Source of the DNA: Parvibaculum sp049671045
GTDB lineage: Bacteria; Pseudomonadota; Alphaproteobacteria; Parvibaculales; Parvibaculaceae
DNA: 64,000 nucleotides
NCBI RefSeq assembly: GCF_049671045.1
Contig: NZ_JBATUH010000029.1
Span: 5,317-69,316, forward strand
Reading direction: 5' to 3'
Notes under the pieces: generated by a model
Seen by the model: only the letters and a program-made list of their open reading frames with translations
The model's database searches: none
Told to the model about the DNA's origin: nothing
In this document: one piece after another, positions 43,269 to 51,056 of the stretch
Numbering within the stretch: the first letter of the stretch is position 1
How the letters are laid out: the number at the start of each line of letters is the position of its first letter
Position numbers and translations under genes: made by a program

Positions 43269-44378
43269 ATGGGTTTCAAGTGCGGCATCGTCGGATTGCC
43301 GAATGTCGGCAAGTCGACCCTCTTCAACGCGCTGACCCAGACGGCGGCGGCGCAGGCCGCGAACTATCCCTTCTGCACCATCGAGCCCAATGTGGGCGAG
43401 GTGGCGGTGCCCGACCCGCGTCTTGAAAATCTTTCCGCTGCCGCAAAGAGCAAGGAAATCATCCCGACGCGGCTCACCTTCGTCGACATTGCCGGCCTCG
43501 TCAAAGGTGCCTCCAAGGGCGAAGGGCTCGGCAACCAGTTCCTCGCCAATATCCGCGAGGTGGACGCCATCGCCTATGTGCTGCGCTGCTTTGAGGACGG
43601 CGACATCGTGCATGTCGCAAACCGCATCGATCCGATCGCGGACGCAGAGACGGTCGAGACGGAACTCATGCTCGCCGATCTCGAAAGCCTCGAAAAGCGC
43701 GTCGTGCCGCTCGAGAAGAAGGCGAAGGGCGGGGACAAGGAAGCGCGCCAGCAACTCGACCTCATGAACATCGCGCTCGAACTGCTGCGCGAAGGCAAGC
43801 CCGCACGCATCGCCACCTCTCAGGGGAAAATCTCCGAGGACGATGAGAAGGCATGGAAGGCGCTGAACCTTCTCACCTCGAAGCCCGTTCTCTATGTCTG
43901 CAATGTGGACGAGGGCTCGGCCGCGACTGGAAACAGCTTCTCGAAGTCGGTCGAGGAACGCGCCGCCGCCGAAGGCGCGGAAAGCGTCGTCATCTCCGCC
44001 CGCATCGAGGAGGAGATCGCCCAGCTTCCGCCCGAGGAACGCACCGAATATCTGGAAACGCTTGGCCTCGACGAGCCCGGTCTCAACCGCCTCATCCATG
44101 CCGGATACAAGCTCCTTCGCCTCATCACCTACTTCACCGTGGGCCCGAAGGAGACACGCGCCTGGACGATCACGCGAGGCACGCGCGCGCCGCAGGCCGC
44201 GGGCGTCATCCATACCGACTTCGAGAAGGGCTTCATCCGTGCCGAGACGATCGCCTATGACGACTACATCGCTCTGGGCGGCGAACAGGGCGCGAAGGAT
44301 GCAGGCAAGATGCGCCTCGAAGGCAAGGATTATGTGGTGCAGGATGGCGACGTCATGCACTTCCGGTTTGCGAATTGA
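43269..44378 (+). CDS. ychF: Redox-regulated ATPase YchF (Obg-like)
   Basis: This 369-residue P-loop protein of the Obg-like family hydrolyses ATP rather than GTP. The P-loop is GLPNVGKSTLFNALTQ (residues 9-24), with DIAGLVKGASKGEGLGNQFLANIREVDAI as the G3/switch region. NVDE replaces the NKxD specificity motif, as in other YchF proteins. The coiled-coil helices and C-terminal TGS domain (LITYFTVGPKETRAWTI, IHTDFEKGFIRAE) follow. It is linked to translation and stress. The rplY-pth-ychF order is conserved in alphaproteobacteria. Confidence 0.96.
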   Translation: MGFKCGIVGLPNVGKSTLFNALTQTAAAQAANYPFCTIEPNVGEVAVPDPRLENLSAAAKSKEIIPTRLTFVDIAGLVKGASKGEGLGNQFLANIREVDAIAYVLRCFEDGDIVHVANRIDPIADAETVETELMLADLESLEKRVVPLEKKAKGGDKEARQQLDLMNIALELLREGKPARIATSQGKISEDDEKAWKALNLLTSKPVLYVCNVDEGSAATGNSFSKSVEERAAAEGAESVVISARIEEEIAQLPPEERTEYLETLGLDEPGLNRLIHAGYKLLRLITYFTVGPKETRAWTITRGTRAPQAAGVIHTDFEKGFIRAETIAYDDYIALGGEQGAKDAGKMRLEGKDYVVQDGDVMHFRFAN

Positions 44379-44462
44379 GGCGGCGGGACGTCCGATTTGA
44401 ACGGTTTTCCGCCTGGTCGTTCCCGGCTCCTGCCCGGCGATGACGGCCTGCGAGGTGAGTAG

Positions 44463-44930
44463 ATGCCCCGATATTACTGGGAAGATTTCAGGGTCGGCGA
44501 AACGATCGAATTCGGATCTAAGCATGTGACCCGCGAGGAGATCCTCGAATTCGCCGGCGAGTTCGATCCGCAGCCCTTTCATCTCGACGAGGAAGCGGCG
44601 AAGCAGTCGATCCTTGGCGGGCTCTGCGCCAGCGGATGGCATAGCTGCTCCATGCTGATGCGGATGCTGTGCGACAACTTCATTCTCGACAGCGCATCTC
44701 TCGGCGCGCCCGGCGTCGATGAAGTGCGCTGGACAAAGCCGGTCTATGTCGACGACGTGCTTTCCGTGCGGCGCACCTGCGTCGAGCGCCGCGTCTCGAA
44801 GAGCCGCCCTGAAATGGGGCTGACGCGCTTTTCCTATGAAGTGCTCAATCAGAAGCGCGAGACGGTCATGACCATGGCCGGCTGGGCCATGTATGGCCGC
44901 CGCCATCCCGGCGCGGAGGTGGAAGCCTGA
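44463..44930 (+). CDS. MaoC-like dehydratase, first of a pair
   Basis: This 155-residue hot-dog-fold protein is of the MaoC/R-specific hydratase family. The conserved hydratase block is EFAGEFDPQPFHLDEEAAKQSILGGLCASGWHSCSMLMRML (about residues 33-73), with the D-x5-H catalytic pair in DPQPFH. The C-terminal half has VRWTKPVYVDDVLSVRRTCVERR, the usual second strand set. The next gene starts at the last base of its stop codon and encodes a close paralogue, so the two may form a heteromer. The substrate is likely a short enoyl-CoA, but not certain. Confidence 0.88.
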   Translation: MPRYYWEDFRVGETIEFGSKHVTREEILEFAGEFDPQPFHLDEEAAKQSILGGLCASGWHSCSMLMRMLCDNFILDSASLGAPGVDEVRWTKPVYVDDVLSVRRTCVERRVSKSRPEMGLTRFSYEVLNQKRETVMTMAGWAMYGRRHPGAEVEA

Positions 44931-45403
44931 TGCCCTGGTTCGAGGACGTCGAGATCGGCACACGGACGGAGCTTGGCTCCTACACCTTCTCCGAGGAGGA
45001 GATCGTCCGCTTCGCCACGAAATACGATCCGCAGCCCTTTCACATCGACCCGGAAGCGGCGAAGGCGGGGCCCTTTGGCGGCCTCGTCGCCAGCGGCTGG
45101 CACACTGCCGCCACATGGATGAAGCTCATGGTGCGCACGCGCCTTGGCGAGCGCGCCGCAGCCGGGGACGAGGCATCGTCCGAGCCGGCGGCCGGCCCCT
45201 CCCCCGGCTTTCTCGACCTCAAATGGCCCACGCCCGTGCGGCCGGGGGACACGATCTCCTATTCGACGACGGTCATCGAAAAGATCGAACTGCGCTCGCG
45301 GCCGAACTGGGGCATCATCCGAAGCCGAAACGAAGGCGTGAACCAGAATGGCGAACTCGTTCTGAGCTTTATCGGGCAGGGTCTGGTCCAGCGCAGGACA
45401 TAA
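44930..45403 (+). CDS. MaoC-like dehydratase, second of a pair
   Basis: This 157-residue protein is a paralogue of the preceding gene, with the same block FATKYDPQPFHIDPEAAKAGPFGGLVASGWHTAATWMKLM (about residues 29-69). It keeps the catalytic Asp and His. It carries an insert rich in Ala, Gly and Pro (residues 75-95) not found in the first copy. WPTPVRPGDTISYSTTVIEKI follows. Overlapping coding ends indicate coupled translation. The pair plus the following dienelactone hydrolase-like gene hint at an acyl-CoA or ring-cleavage function (inference). Confidence 0.88.
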   Translation: MPWFEDVEIGTRTELGSYTFSEEEIVRFATKYDPQPFHIDPEAAKAGPFGGLVASGWHTAATWMKLMVRTRLGERAAAGDEASSEPAAGPSPGFLDLKWPTPVRPGDTISYSTTVIEKIELRSRPNWGIIRSRNEGVNQNGELVLSFIGQGLVQRRT

Positions 45404-45420
45404 GACAGGGAGGAGATGCG

Positions 45421-46098
45421 ATGTCGCGGAAAGGAAAGTCGATCACGCTGAAAAGCGGAGATGGCGCCGATATTCTCTGCTACCACGTCAAGGCCGAGGG
45501 AAAGCGCAAGGGCGGCCTCGTCCTCATCATGGAGATCTTCGGCGTCACGGCGCATATCAAGGACCTTTGCGACGGCTATGCGGCAAGGGGCTATGACGTG
45601 CTCTCGCCCCAGCTCTACGACCGGCAGGTGAAGGACTTCCAGGCGACCTACGCACAGGAAGACATCCAGAAGTCGATCGACTACCGGGCGAAGAACCCGA
45701 TCGAGAACACCGTCATGGACGTTCAGATGTGCGTGGACAAGCTCCGCGCCGATGGCTGCGAGAAGGTCTACATCACCGGCTATTGCTATGGCGGCACGGT
45801 CACATGGGTCGCCGCCTGCCGCGTGGAGGGCCTCGATGCCGCCGCCTGCTACTATGGCGGCGCGATCAAGGACTTCCTCGACGAAACGCCAAAATGCCCG
45901 ACCATCAATCATTTCGGCGAGAAGGATCATTCGATCCCCATGGATGTGGTCGAGCGGATCAAGAAGGCGCACCCCGAAGTGCCCTCCTATGTCTATGACG
46001 CCGACCACGGCTTCAACTCCGATCGCCGCAACAACTACGACAAGGCGGCGGCCGAACTCGCGCTGAAGCGGACGCTCGAGCTTTTCGAGAGCGTGTGA
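45421..46098 (+). CDS. Dienelactone hydrolase family protein
   Basis: This 225-residue alpha/beta hydrolase uses a cysteine nucleophile, seen in GYCYGGTVTW near residue 122, the family's GxCxGG motif. The Asp is probably in HFGEKDHSIP and the catalytic His in YDADHGFN (about residue 203). The ATG at 45421 is preferred because AGGGAGGAG precedes it. It is downstream of the MaoC pair and upstream of ohrR. Substrate preference (dienelactone or other small ester) cannot be told from sequence alone. Confidence 0.9.
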   Translation: MSRKGKSITLKSGDGADILCYHVKAEGKRKGGLVLIMEIFGVTAHIKDLCDGYAARGYDVLSPQLYDRQVKDFQATYAQEDIQKSIDYRAKNPIENTVMDVQMCVDKLRADGCEKVYITGYCYGGTVTWVAACRVEGLDAAACYYGGAIKDFLDETPKCPTINHFGEKDHSIPMDVVERIKKAHPEVPSYVYDADHGFNSDRRNNYDKAAAELALKRTLELFESV

Positions 46099-46183
46099 CG
46101 CGAGGCCGGGCCTCCGCCCGCCCGACCGGTCGAATTGCTGGTGCCGTTCCGGAAAACCGGGATGGCACCTTCGCTTTCGATGA

Positions 46184-46198
46184 CGCAATTCCATTGCG
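46184..46198. promoter_or_regulatory. Palindrome upstream of ohrR
   Basis: CGCAAT (46184-46189), TCC, ATTGCG (46193-46198) is a perfect 15-bp inverted repeat 51 bases before the ohrR start. OhrR operators in proteobacteria carry AT-rich palindromic half-sites of this kind, so autoregulation is plausible. Confidence 0.45.
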
Positions 46199-46248
46199 CC
46201 ATCGTGAATTCGGGTCATATTGATCGGTGCCACAAGCGAGTGCCGCCG

Positions 46249-46686
46249 ATGAAAAAACCCGCCGATCCGCTGCTTCTGGAAAACCAGCTCTGCTTCGCGC
46301 TCTACTCGGCGTCATTGCAGATGACGAAGCTCTACAAACCCCTCCTCGCAAAGATCGGCCTCACCTACCCCCAATATCTCGCCATGATGGCGCTCTGGGA
46401 GGAGGATGGGGTCACGGTCGGCGCGCTTGGCGAACGGCTCTTCCTCGATTCAGGCACGCTGACCCCGCTGCTGAAGCGCCTCGAAGCCGCCGGGCTCATC
46501 CGGCGCGCGCGCAACGAAGCGGACGAGCGCCAGGTCCTGATCGGTCTGACGCCGGAAGGCCGGGCGCTGAAAAGGAAGGCGGCCGACATCCCCGGCAAGG
46601 CCATCTGCGCTACGGGCCTCTCCCTCGACGAACTGGCCGACACCAAGAGAAAGCTCGAGAAATTGCGGGCGCATCTCGCGGCCTGA
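46249..46686 (+). CDS. ohrR: Organic-hydroperoxide-sensing MarR regulator
   Basis: This 145-residue MarR protein is a repressor that senses organic hydroperoxides through cysteine. The sensing Cys lies in LENQLCFALYSAS at about residue 15, as in OhrR. A second Cys in KAICATGLSL near residue 121 fits the two-cysteine type. The winged HTH VGALGERLFLDSGTLTPLLKRLEAAGLIRRARNEADERQVLIGLTPEGRAL is intact. The start at 46249 aligns with the family start, and the longer frame does not. The ohr gene is next, with an operator between them. Confidence 0.93.
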   Translation: MKKPADPLLLENQLCFALYSASLQMTKLYKPLLAKIGLTYPQYLAMMALWEEDGVTVGALGERLFLDSGTLTPLLKRLEAAGLIRRARNEADERQVLIGLTPEGRALKRKAADIPGKAICATGLSLDELADTKRKLEKLRAHLAA

Positions 46687-46700
46687 TCTGCGCAATCCCG

Positions 46701-46745
46701 TTGCTCGAAAAATTCCGTATTTTATATTGTGTACAATCTAATTGC
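46701..46745 (+). promoter_or_regulatory. ohr promoter with OhrR-type operator
   Basis: TTGCTC (46701-46706), 16 bases, TATATT (46723-46728) reads as a promoter. ATTGT (46726-46730), GT, ACAAT (46733-46737) is a perfect inverted repeat covering the end of the -10 element, where a bound repressor would block RNA polymerase. A further AATTG-type half-site follows at about 46740-46744. Confidence 0.6.
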
Positions 46746-46789
46746 TCGCTATGTATTAGGCGGAACCAACGAGACAAGGGAGATTACCC

Positions 46790-47212
46790 ATGAAGATCCT
46801 TTATGAAGCCGTCGCGACCTCCTCAGGCGGGCGGACCGGACAGGCGAAGTCATCCGATGGACGGCTCGCCGTCACCCTCGACACCGTCAAGGAACTCGGC
46901 GGCACGGGCGGCGCCGGCACTAATCCCGAACAGCTTTTCGCCGCGGGCTATTCGGCCTGCTACCACAGCGCTCTCAAGCTGATCGCCGGCCAGAGGAAAG
47001 TGAAGGTTCCCGCCGATTCAGCCGTCACCGCCCATGTCGGCATCGGCCCCAACGAAAAGGGCGCGGGCTTCGCCCTCGCGGTTACGCTCGAAGTTTCGCT
47101 GCCGGGTCTCGAGCGTGCGGCGGCGCAAGCCCTTGTTGACGAAGCCCATCAGGTCTGCCCCTATTCCAACGCGACACGTGGCAATGTCGACGTGAAGCTC
47201 GTGCTTCTCTGA
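46790..47212 (+). CDS. ohr: Organic hydroperoxide resistance protein
   Basis: This 140-residue OsmC-family peroxidase reduces lipid and organic hydroperoxides using lipoylated proteins as donor. The two redox cysteines are in AAGYSACYHSALKLI (about residue 60) and HQVCPYSNATRGN (about residue 124). The family start MKILYEAVATSSGGRTGQAKSSDG is clear. The ATG at 46790 has AAGGGAG upstream. It is controlled by the adjacent ohrR, to judge by the operator at its promoter. Confidence 0.96.
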   Translation: MKILYEAVATSSGGRTGQAKSSDGRLAVTLDTVKELGGTGGAGTNPEQLFAAGYSACYHSALKLIAGQRKVKVPADSAVTAHVGIGPNEKGAGFALAVTLEVSLPGLERAAAQALVDEAHQVCPYSNATRGNVDVKLVLL

Positions 47213-47236
47213 CATGTCCATCGAGCGGGAGGTCAC

Positions 47237-47725
47237 ATGAGCGACAGAACTGCCTTCGATTTCGAGTTCAGAAGCATCAAGGGAAAGCCCCTGCCCTTGA
47301 GCGGGTTCCGCGGCCACCCGATCCTCGTCGTGAACACGGCATCCAAATGCGGATTCACGCCGCAATATAAGGGCCTCGAGGCCGTCTGGCAGAAGCACAA
47401 GGCGGACGGGCTCGTCGTTCTCGGCGTGCCGTCCAACGACTTCGCCAATCAGGAGCCGGGCGATGCCGAGGAAATCGCGACCTTCTGCGAGATGAATTTC
47501 GGCGTCGACTTTCCGCTCACGGAGAAAGTGTGTGTGAAGGGGCAGGACGCGCATCCCTTCTTCCAGTGGATCGGCGAGCAGGGCGGCTTTCTCTCGAAGC
47601 CGCGCTGGAATTTCTACAAATATCTCATCGGCCGCGACGGCAAGCTCCGGACATGGTTCGCGAGCACGACGACGCCGGACTCGGCAAAATTCCAGTCCGC
47701 CGTGAAGAAGCTGCTGGCGGAGTGA
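47237..47725 (+). CDS. Glutathione peroxidase family (thiol peroxidase type)
   Basis: This 162-residue peroxidase has the peroxidatic cysteine in NTASKCGFTPQYKGLEAVW (about residue 38). The glutamine/tryptophan partner segments are PSNDFANQEPGDAEEIATFC, with a probable resolving Cys, and PRWNFYKYLIGRDG. Bacterial members usually use thioredoxin rather than glutathione. A GGGAGG precedes the ATG at 47237, 24 bases after ohr. It ends inside a palindrome shared with the convergent aldolase gene. Confidence 0.94.
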   Translation: MSDRTAFDFEFRSIKGKPLPLSGFRGHPILVVNTASKCGFTPQYKGLEAVWQKHKADGLVVLGVPSNDFANQEPGDAEEIATFCEMNFGVDFPLTEKVCVKGQDAHPFFQWIGEQGGFLSKPRWNFYKYLIGRDGKLRTWFASTTTPDSAKFQSAVKKLLAE

Positions 47726-47740
47726 TCGCGGCCGCGATCA
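47723..47740. terminator. 18-bp perfect palindrome holding both stop codons
   Basis: The 18 bases from 47723 to 47740 read the same on both strands (TGATCGCGG then CCGCGATCA). The first TGA is the stop of the glutathione peroxidase gene, and the last three bases are the stop of the convergent aldolase gene. It could serve as a compact bidirectional 3' end. Confidence 0.5.
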
Positions 47741-48385
47741 GGAAAGCGGCTTTCCGTAGGTTCTGAACTTCTCGACGACGCGGGCCATCTCGTCGGCGTC
47801 GAGAAGATCGGGCTCGCCGATCTGCAGCGCTCTCCAATATTGACCGGCGAGCGTCTCGACCTCATGGGCAAGGTGAAGCGCGTCCTCCACCGTCGCACCG
47901 ATAGCGATCTGCCCGTGATGGGCGAGAAGGCAGGCGCGCCTGCCGTCGAGCGCGGCCACCGCATGGGCGGCCAGCGCCTCCGAACCGAAAGTTGCATAGG
48001 GCGCGCAGCGAATGTCGCTCCCGCCCGCGACCGCCACCATGTAGTGAAAGGCAGGGATCGCCCGCTTCATGACGGCGAGCGTCACCGCATGGTCGGAATG
48101 GGCATGGACGATGGCGCCGACATCCTCCCGCGCGCGATAGATCGCAAGATGCATCGGCCATTCGCTCGAGGGCTGCAGCCTGCCGGAAGCGACGGTTCCA
48201 TCGAGCCTCAGCGCGACGATGTCTTCCGGCAGAAGATCCTCGTAGGCAGCACCCGAAGGCGTGATGAGAACGACATCGCCGCAGCGCGCCGAAACATTGC
48301 CCGATCTCTGCGGCGAAAGCCCCGTGCGCGCCAGATCGAACCCGGCATCGATCACGCATTGGCGCAGCCAGGCCTCGTCAGCCAT
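47738..48385 (-). CDS. Class II aldolase, FucA-like (probable MTA/DHAP-shunt aldolase)
   Basis: This 215-residue zinc aldolase of the class II aldolase/adducin family is close to L-fuculose-1-phosphate aldolase in every key segment. These are SGNVSARCGDVVLITPSG, PSSEWPMHLAIYRAREDVGAIVHAHSDHAVTLAVM with the catalytic Glu and zinc histidines, HYMVAVAGGSDIRCAPYATFG, LLAHHGQIAIG and VVEKFRTYG. It overlaps mtnA by eight bases, with mtnP and apt in the same direction. The likely substrate is therefore 5-methylthioribulose or 5-deoxyribulose 1-phosphate, cleaved to DHAP and an aldehyde. That route (DHAP shunt) is known from Rhodospirillum rubrum; assignment here is inference from context. Confidence 0.88.
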   Translation of the reverse strand: MADEAWLRQCVIDAGFDLARTGLSPQRSGNVSARCGDVVLITPSGAAYEDLLPEDIVALRLDGTVASGRLQPSSEWPMHLAIYRAREDVGAIVHAHSDHAVTLAVMKRAIPAFHYMVAVAGGSDIRCAPYATFGSEALAAHAVAALDGRRACLLAHHGQIAIGATVEDALHLAHEVETLAGQYWRALQIGEPDLLDADEMARVVEKFRTYGKPLS

Positions 48386-49475
48386 CGCGCCGCTCCGGAT
48401 AGAGCGAGAGCAGTCCCTCGCGGCTCGCCGCCGCCACACCGCGCTCTGTGATGAGCCCGGTGACGAAACGCGCAGGCGTCACGTCGAAGCCGTAATTCGC
48501 GGCGAGGCTTCCCGGCGCGGAGATCTCGACCGTCACGATCTCGCCCTTCTCTGTCCGCCCCGTCATATGCGTGACCTCGCGGGCGCTGCGCTGCTCGATC
48601 GGAATTTCGCGCACGCCATCGCTGAGCGTCCAGTCGATCGTGGTGTGAGGCAGCGCGACATAGAAGGGAACGTCATTGTCCTGCGCGGCGAGCGCCTTGA
48701 GATAGGTGCCGATCTTGTTCGCGACATCGCCCGTCGCCGTCGTCCGATCCGTGCCGACGATGCAGAGATCGACAAGCCCGTGCTGCATCAGATGCCCGCC
48801 CGTATTGTCCGGAATGATCGTGTGCGGAACGCCATGACCGCCAAGCTCGAAGGCCGTCAGCGAGGCGCCCTGATTGCGCGGCCTCGTCTCGTCGACCCAG
48901 ACATGAACGGGGATGCCTGCGTCATGCGCCATATAGATCGGCGCGAGCGCCGTGCCCCAATCGACGCAGGCAAGCCAGCCCGCATTGCAATGCGTGAGCA
49001 CATTGACCGTCCGGCCGGGTTTTGATTCCGCGACGCCGCGAATGATCTTCAGGCCAGTGATGCCGATCTGGCGGCAGATCTCGACATCGTCATCGCAGAT
49101 TTTCGCCGCCGCCGCATAGGCAGCCTCGACGCGGCCCCGGCCGACATGCGGCATCACCGCCTTCACCATCTCATCGAGCGCCCATTTGAGATTGACGGCG
49201 GTCGGCCGCGTCGCCGCGAGCATCGCGCTGGCTTCGTGGAGTGCGGCGTCGGAAGCATCGTCGCGCAGCGCGAGGCAGAGGCCATAGGCGGCCGTCGCGC
49301 CGATGAGCGGCGCGCCGCGCACGATCATGTCCTTGATCGCGCGCGCGGCATCGTCCGCCGAGACAAGGCGAACGAAGGCGAATTCATGCGGCAGTTTCGT
49401 CTGGTCGATCACCTCGATGGACCAGCCGTCATCCGCAACCCGGATCGTGCGATAGTGAACGCCGCTGATTTTCAT
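48378..49475 (-). CDS. mtnA: S-methyl-5-thioribose-1-phosphate isomerase
   Basis: This 365-residue enzyme isomerises methylthioribose 1-phosphate to methylthioribulose 1-phosphate and is promiscuous toward 5-deoxyribose 1-phosphate. The family segments are intact: MIVRGAPLIGATAAYGLCLAL (about residues 49-69), VNVLTHCNAGWLACVDWGTALAPIYMAHD with the catalytic Cys, VWVDETRPRNQGASLTAFEL, and DLCIVGTDRTTATGDVANKIGTYLKAL with the catalytic Asp. AGGAG precedes the ATG at 49475. The aldolase gene overlaps its end. Confidence 0.95.
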   Translation of the reverse strand: MKISGVHYRTIRVADDGWSIEVIDQTKLPHEFAFVRLVSADDAARAIKDMIVRGAPLIGATAAYGLCLALRDDASDAALHEASAMLAATRPTAVNLKWALDEMVKAVMPHVGRGRVEAAYAAAAKICDDDVEICRQIGITGLKIIRGVAESKPGRTVNVLTHCNAGWLACVDWGTALAPIYMAHDAGIPVHVWVDETRPRNQGASLTAFELGGHGVPHTIIPDNTGGHLMQHGLVDLCIVGTDRTTATGDVANKIGTYLKALAAQDNDVPFYVALPHTTIDWTLSDGVREIPIEQRSAREVTHMTGRTEKGEIVTVEISAPGSLAANYGFDVTPARFVTGLITERGVAAASREGLLSLYPERRDG

Positions 49476-49496
49476 GGGCCCAACTCCTGGCGATTG

Positions 49497-51047
49497 TCAG
49501 TCCGTGCCCTGGGCGGGACGATCTTCTATTTCGATCTCCGCGATGCGATGACCTTCCATCTTCGTTACCGTGAAGGCAAGCCCGTCGCGTTCGAGCCGGT
49601 CGCCAAGCTCCGGCAGGCGCCCGAGATACCACATCACATAGCCCGCAATGGTCGAATAATGATCGCCCTGCATGGCGAGATCGCGCCCGATGGCCACTGC
49701 GAGATGGCGAATGTCGGCCCAGCCCTCCACGCGCCAATGCCCCTCGCCAAGCTCGGTGAGCCAGTGGACGCCGCTCTCCTCGTCGGGGAATTCGCCGGCG
49801 ATCGCCTCCAGCATGTCGGTCGAGGTCACGAGCCCCTCGATGGTGCCATATTCGTCGGTGACGAAAGCGAGCTGGACGCGCGTGCGCCGGAACATGTCGA
49901 GGAGCTTCAGCACGCCGAGCCCCTCATGCACCACGAGCGGCTCCCTGATGCTGCGCGCCTCATCGACGCGGCCCTGCGTCAGCAGGTCCTCCATCAGATC
50001 CTTCGCCCTCGCATAGCCGACGAGATCGTCAACCGTGGTGCGGCAGACCGGATAGAGCCCATGCGACGAGTTGCGCAATGTGGCGAGCGTTTTCTCGGCA
50101 TCGTCGGCAAGCGAGATCCAGATGATTTCGGGCCGCGGCGTCATGATGGAACTCACCTGCCGTTCGCCGAGCATGAGAACGCCGCTGACCATTGTGCGTT
50201 CCTCGGCGCCGAAGCCGCCGCCCTCGACCTCCGCCGCCGGGCCCGCAAGGCCCGCCTCGCCCTCCTCGATCTCGCCACCGAGCAGGCGGAAAACGGCTTC
50301 GGCCGTGCGCTGGCGGAATGGCCGCGCGGCGGCGAGCTTCGCCCTGTTCCGGTTGGCCCATTGGTTGAACGCCTCGATGAGGATGGAAAAGCCGATGGCC
50401 GCGTAGAGATAGCCCTTGGGAATGTGGAAGCCGAAACCTTCCGCGATCAGGCTGAAGCCGATCATCATCAGAAAGCCGAGGCAGAGCACGACGACGGTCG
50501 GATGCGCGTTGACGAAGGTGGTCAGTGGTTTGGAGGCGAGCATCATCACCAGAATGGCGATGATGACGGCGATCATCATGACCGCCAGATTGTCGACCAT
50601 GCCGACGGCGGTGACGACGCTGTCGATCGAGAAGACAGCATCGAGAATGATGATCTGGGTGACGATGATCCAGAAGCCCGCATGAACCTTGGGCGCGTTC
50701 CGGTCCGTCTGCGGCGGCTCCAGCCGCTCATGCAGTTCCCTCGTCGCCTTGGTGAGCAGGAACATGCCGCCCGCGAGCATGATGAGGTCGCGGCCCGAGG
50801 CGCTTACTCCGTACACGGTGACGAGCGGGGCTGTCAGCGTCACGAGCCATGAGATGCTGGCAAGGAGCCCGAGGCGCATGATGAGCGCGAGACTGAGCCC
50901 GGTCAGCCGCGCCCGGTCGCGCTGATGCGGCGGCAGCTTGTCCGCAAGGATCGCGATGAAGACGAGATTGTCGATACCGAGGACAATCTCGAGCACGACG
51001 AGAGTGGTGAGACCCAGCCAGATCGTCGGATCAGCAATCCATTCCAT
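49497..51047 (-). CDS. TerC-family membrane protein with CBS and CorC domains
   Basis: This 516-residue protein has a TerC membrane domain with seven helices (about residues 10-235), opening WLGLTTLVVLEIVLGIDNLVFIAILADKLP. Tandem CBS domains (about 300-425) follow, with SSIMTPRPEIIWI and LVVHEGLGVLKLLDMFR. A CorC/HlyC transporter-associated domain (about 440-510) ends it. This YoaE/YegH-like architecture is predicted to act in metal efflux, perhaps manganese. It lies inside the MTA-salvage gene run, between mtnA and apt, with no obvious functional tie. Confidence 0.9.
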   Translation of the reverse strand: MEWIADPTIWLGLTTLVVLEIVLGIDNLVFIAILADKLPPHQRDRARLTGLSLALIMRLGLLASISWLVTLTAPLVTVYGVSASGRDLIMLAGGMFLLTKATRELHERLEPPQTDRNAPKVHAGFWIIVTQIIILDAVFSIDSVVTAVGMVDNLAVMMIAVIIAILVMMLASKPLTTFVNAHPTVVVLCLGFLMMIGFSLIAEGFGFHIPKGYLYAAIGFSILIEAFNQWANRNRAKLAAARPFRQRTAEAVFRLLGGEIEEGEAGLAGPAAEVEGGGFGAEERTMVSGVLMLGERQVSSIMTPRPEIIWISLADDAEKTLATLRNSSHGLYPVCRTTVDDLVGYARAKDLMEDLLTQGRVDEARSIREPLVVHEGLGVLKLLDMFRRTRVQLAFVTDEYGTIEGLVTSTDMLEAIAGEFPDEESGVHWLTELGEGHWRVEGWADIRHLAVAIGRDLAMQGDHYSTIAGYVMWYLGRLPELGDRLERDGLAFTVTKMEGHRIAEIEIEDRPAQGTD

Positions 51048-51056
51048 CGGGAGTGT

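Noticed and set aside
47738..48385. MtnB methylthioribulose-1-phosphate dehydratase
   Set aside because: Sequence segments agree much better with fuculose-1-phosphate-type aldolases (SSEW, HYMVAVAGGSDI, CAPYATFG) than with MtnB.
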